From an uncultured Alphaproteobacteria bacterium (GTDB lineage: Bacteria; Pseudomonadota; Alphaproteobacteria; Rhodobacterales; Rhodobacteraceae): a DNA stretch of 35,456 bases. This document shows, piece by piece, positions 34,267 to 35,456 of the stretch (the stretch's first letter is position 1; each line of letters opens with the position of its first letter). The notes beneath the pieces were generated by a model that did not search any database, was not told where the DNA came from, and was given only the letters and a program-made list of their open reading frames with translations. The position numbers were made by a program, and so were the translations under genes. Location of the stretch: assembly GCA_902540655.1 (NCBI GenBank), contig CACBNQ010000015.1, positions 1-35,456 on the forward strand. Reading direction: 5' to 3'.

Positions 34267-35456
34267 GCACTATTTTTAATAATATGTGGCTTGCCACCTT
34301 TGATTGTCCCTAAGATCTTTTGATCTTTGAATTTAATTTCTTCAACATCAAAAGGATCCTCCTCTAAGATGCAACAATCTGCTTTTTTTCCTGTTTCTAA
34401 GGACCCTACTTCATGATCTATCTTAAGAGTAAATGCCGCACCTAAAGTGATCGCATATAACGCTTCCATTTTATTAATTTTTTCATAATCCCCCAAAGTT
34501 CTTCCTGAAAATGTTAATCTATTCATAGCACACCAAGCTGTAAATAGTGGGCCAAGGGGAGTTACTGGGGCATCGGAGTGTATTGCCAAAGGGACTTTTT
34601 CTTGTAGTGCTGTTTTACAGGCATTCATTCGATGAGCTCTTTCTGGTCCGACCGTTAGAGAGTAATGTTCATCTCCCCAATAAAAATGGTGGTTAGAAAA
34701 TAAGTTTGCGCACATTCCAAGCTTATGCATCCTTTTAAATTGAGCAGTTGATGCAAGCTGACAATGTTGCAAAGTAAATCTATGATCATTTTTAGGAAAT
34801 TTAGCCAGAGCACCTTCCAGACAATCGAGAGCTAATTCTGTAGCCTCGTCTCCATTAGTATGCGTGTGTACTAATATATTATTTTCTAATGCAAGCTCAT
34901 AGGCTTCTTGTATATGTTCCGGTGCTGTATACCACATGCCGTTGGGGGCACCATTATAATATCCAGGCCACTTAAGTCTAGCCGTGAAGCCTTGAATTGA
35001 GCCGTCTGCAACAATTTTTATTGAGCCTAGTCTTAGATTTTCCGTAGATTTTTGTTTGAGTTCTAAGACTTTGGAAATTAATTCTTTTGGGCTAATCCCC
35101 TGCATTAATTTTAAAGACACGATTCGAGCTGGAAAATCTGCTTCTGATGTAACCTTTAGCATCATTTCAACGGCCTCATCTGTTTGAAGGTTCGCAAGGT
35201 CAGCAGCAGTAGTGACCCCGGCTCTGGCACATATTTTTCCAAAGTTTCTTAGGCCTTCTGCATCTCCTGAAAGCCAATCCTTGCCTAAACCTACATGCCT
35301 TGTTACTAAAGCAATGGTTTCAGCCCCTCTTATCTCCCCAGATGGAAGACCATCATCACCGAGAGGAAGGCCCTCATGATTTATGCCTGTTCTCAAAAAT
35401 CCTGCCAGCTTTAAGCCTACTGAGTTTATATTGAGTTTATGTCCAGATGCATGTAG
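34263..35456 (-). CDS. YtcJ-like amidohydrolase (amidohydrolase family 3), 5' end outside the window
   Basis: This is a metal-dependent hydrolase of the YtcJ/amidohydrolase-3 group. The frame stays open to the window edge (HASGHKLNINSVGLKLAGF precedes the apparent start), so the first part, with the N-terminal metal-binding HxH, is missing. Visible motifs are IKIVADGSIQGFTARL (a conserved Lys/Asp block), VHTHTNGDEATELALDCL, FTLQHCQLAS, AIHSDAPVTPLGPL with its metal-binding Asp, and the C-terminal GSLETGKKADCCILEEDPF. The substrate is not known. It is the first gene seen of the five-gene minus-strand operon. Confidence 0.9.
   Translation of the reverse strand, partial: LHASGHKLNINSVGLKLAGFLRTGINHEGLPLGDDGLPSGEIRGAETIALVTRHVGLGKDWLSGDAEGLRNFGKICARAGVTTAADLANLQTDEAVEMMLKVTSEADFPARIVSLKLMQGISPKELISKVLELKQKSTENLRLGSIKIVADGSIQGFTARLKWPGYYNGAPNGMWYTAPEHIQEAYELALENNILVHTHTNGDEATELALDCLEGALAKFPKNDHRFTLQHCQLASTAQFKRMHKLGMCANLFSNHHFYWGDEHYSLTVGPERAHRMNACKTALQEKVPLAIHSDAPVTPLGPLFTAWCAMNRLTFSGRTLGDYEKINKMEALYAITLGAAFTLKIDHEVGSLETGKKADCCILEEDPFDVEEIKFKDQKILGTIKGGKPHIIKNSA

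Noticed and set aside
1-35456. CRISPR arrays, insertion sequences, prophage, tRNA or rRNA genes
   Set aside because: No repeated spacer units, transposase motifs or structural RNA signatures were seen. The gaps are short, with the largest near 115 bases.

Overview
The window is a gene-dense, AT-rich stretch with no intergenic gap above about 120 bases. It most likely comes from a marine alphaproteobacterium. The main evidence is gene order: prmA-ruvC-ruvA-ruvB-ybgC-tolQ-tolR-tolA-tolB-pal-cpoB-tilS-ftsH, where tilS-ftsH directly after the tol-pal block is typical of Alphaproteobacteria. A dimethylsulfoniopropionate (DMSP) demethylase-like gene supports a marine setting. No rRNA, tRNA, CRISPR array, insertion sequence or phage gene was seen. 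The organism assignment is inference from gene order and protein resemblance, not from a database search.

Region 1 (1-12162, + strand) is housekeeping. It holds the end of msrA, prmA, the Holliday-junction genes ruvCAB, the Tol-Pal envelope system with its thioesterase YbgC and periplasmic CpoB, tRNA-lysidine synthase, and the FtsH protease. The genes are nearly contiguous and some overlap. Region 2 (12159-14617, - strand) holds a DmdA-like demethylase followed after 5 bases by rimO. Region 3 (14711-16750, + strand) is aroQ followed by nitrile hydratase alpha, beta and activator genes with a cobalt-type metal motif.

Region 4 (16758-20665, - strand) reads as an acyl-CoA operon: acyl-CoA dehydrogenase, alpha-methylacyl-CoA racemase, nitroreductase and a MeaB-type GTPase. 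It suggests breakdown of methyl-branched acyl chains towards propionyl/methylmalonyl-CoA. Divergent from it (20782-23904, + strand) are a membrane-anchored alpha/beta hydrolase, a zinc-independent MDR reductase and a SAM methyltransferase, facing an MFS transporter (23887-25056, -).

Region 5 (25133-28356) is a selenium pair in convergent orientation: a flavoprotein-SelD fusion and the tRNA 2-selenouridine synthase. Next is a cyclase-family hydrolase (28472-29248, +). Its start lies inside a 17-codon leader ORF that has a much stronger ribosome binding site than the gene itself. Region 6 (29317-35456, - strand) is a tightly packed five-gene operon: YtcJ-like amidohydrolase (cut by the window end), CobW-type GTPase, acyl-CoA carboxyltransferase, MOSC protein and AidB-like acyl-CoA dehydrogenase. 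I do not recognise this combination as a described pathway.

The most interesting items are the leader ORF and palindrome before the cyclase gene, the five-gene operon, the nitrile hydratase set placed behind aroQ, the DmdA-rimO pair, and the selenium pair.
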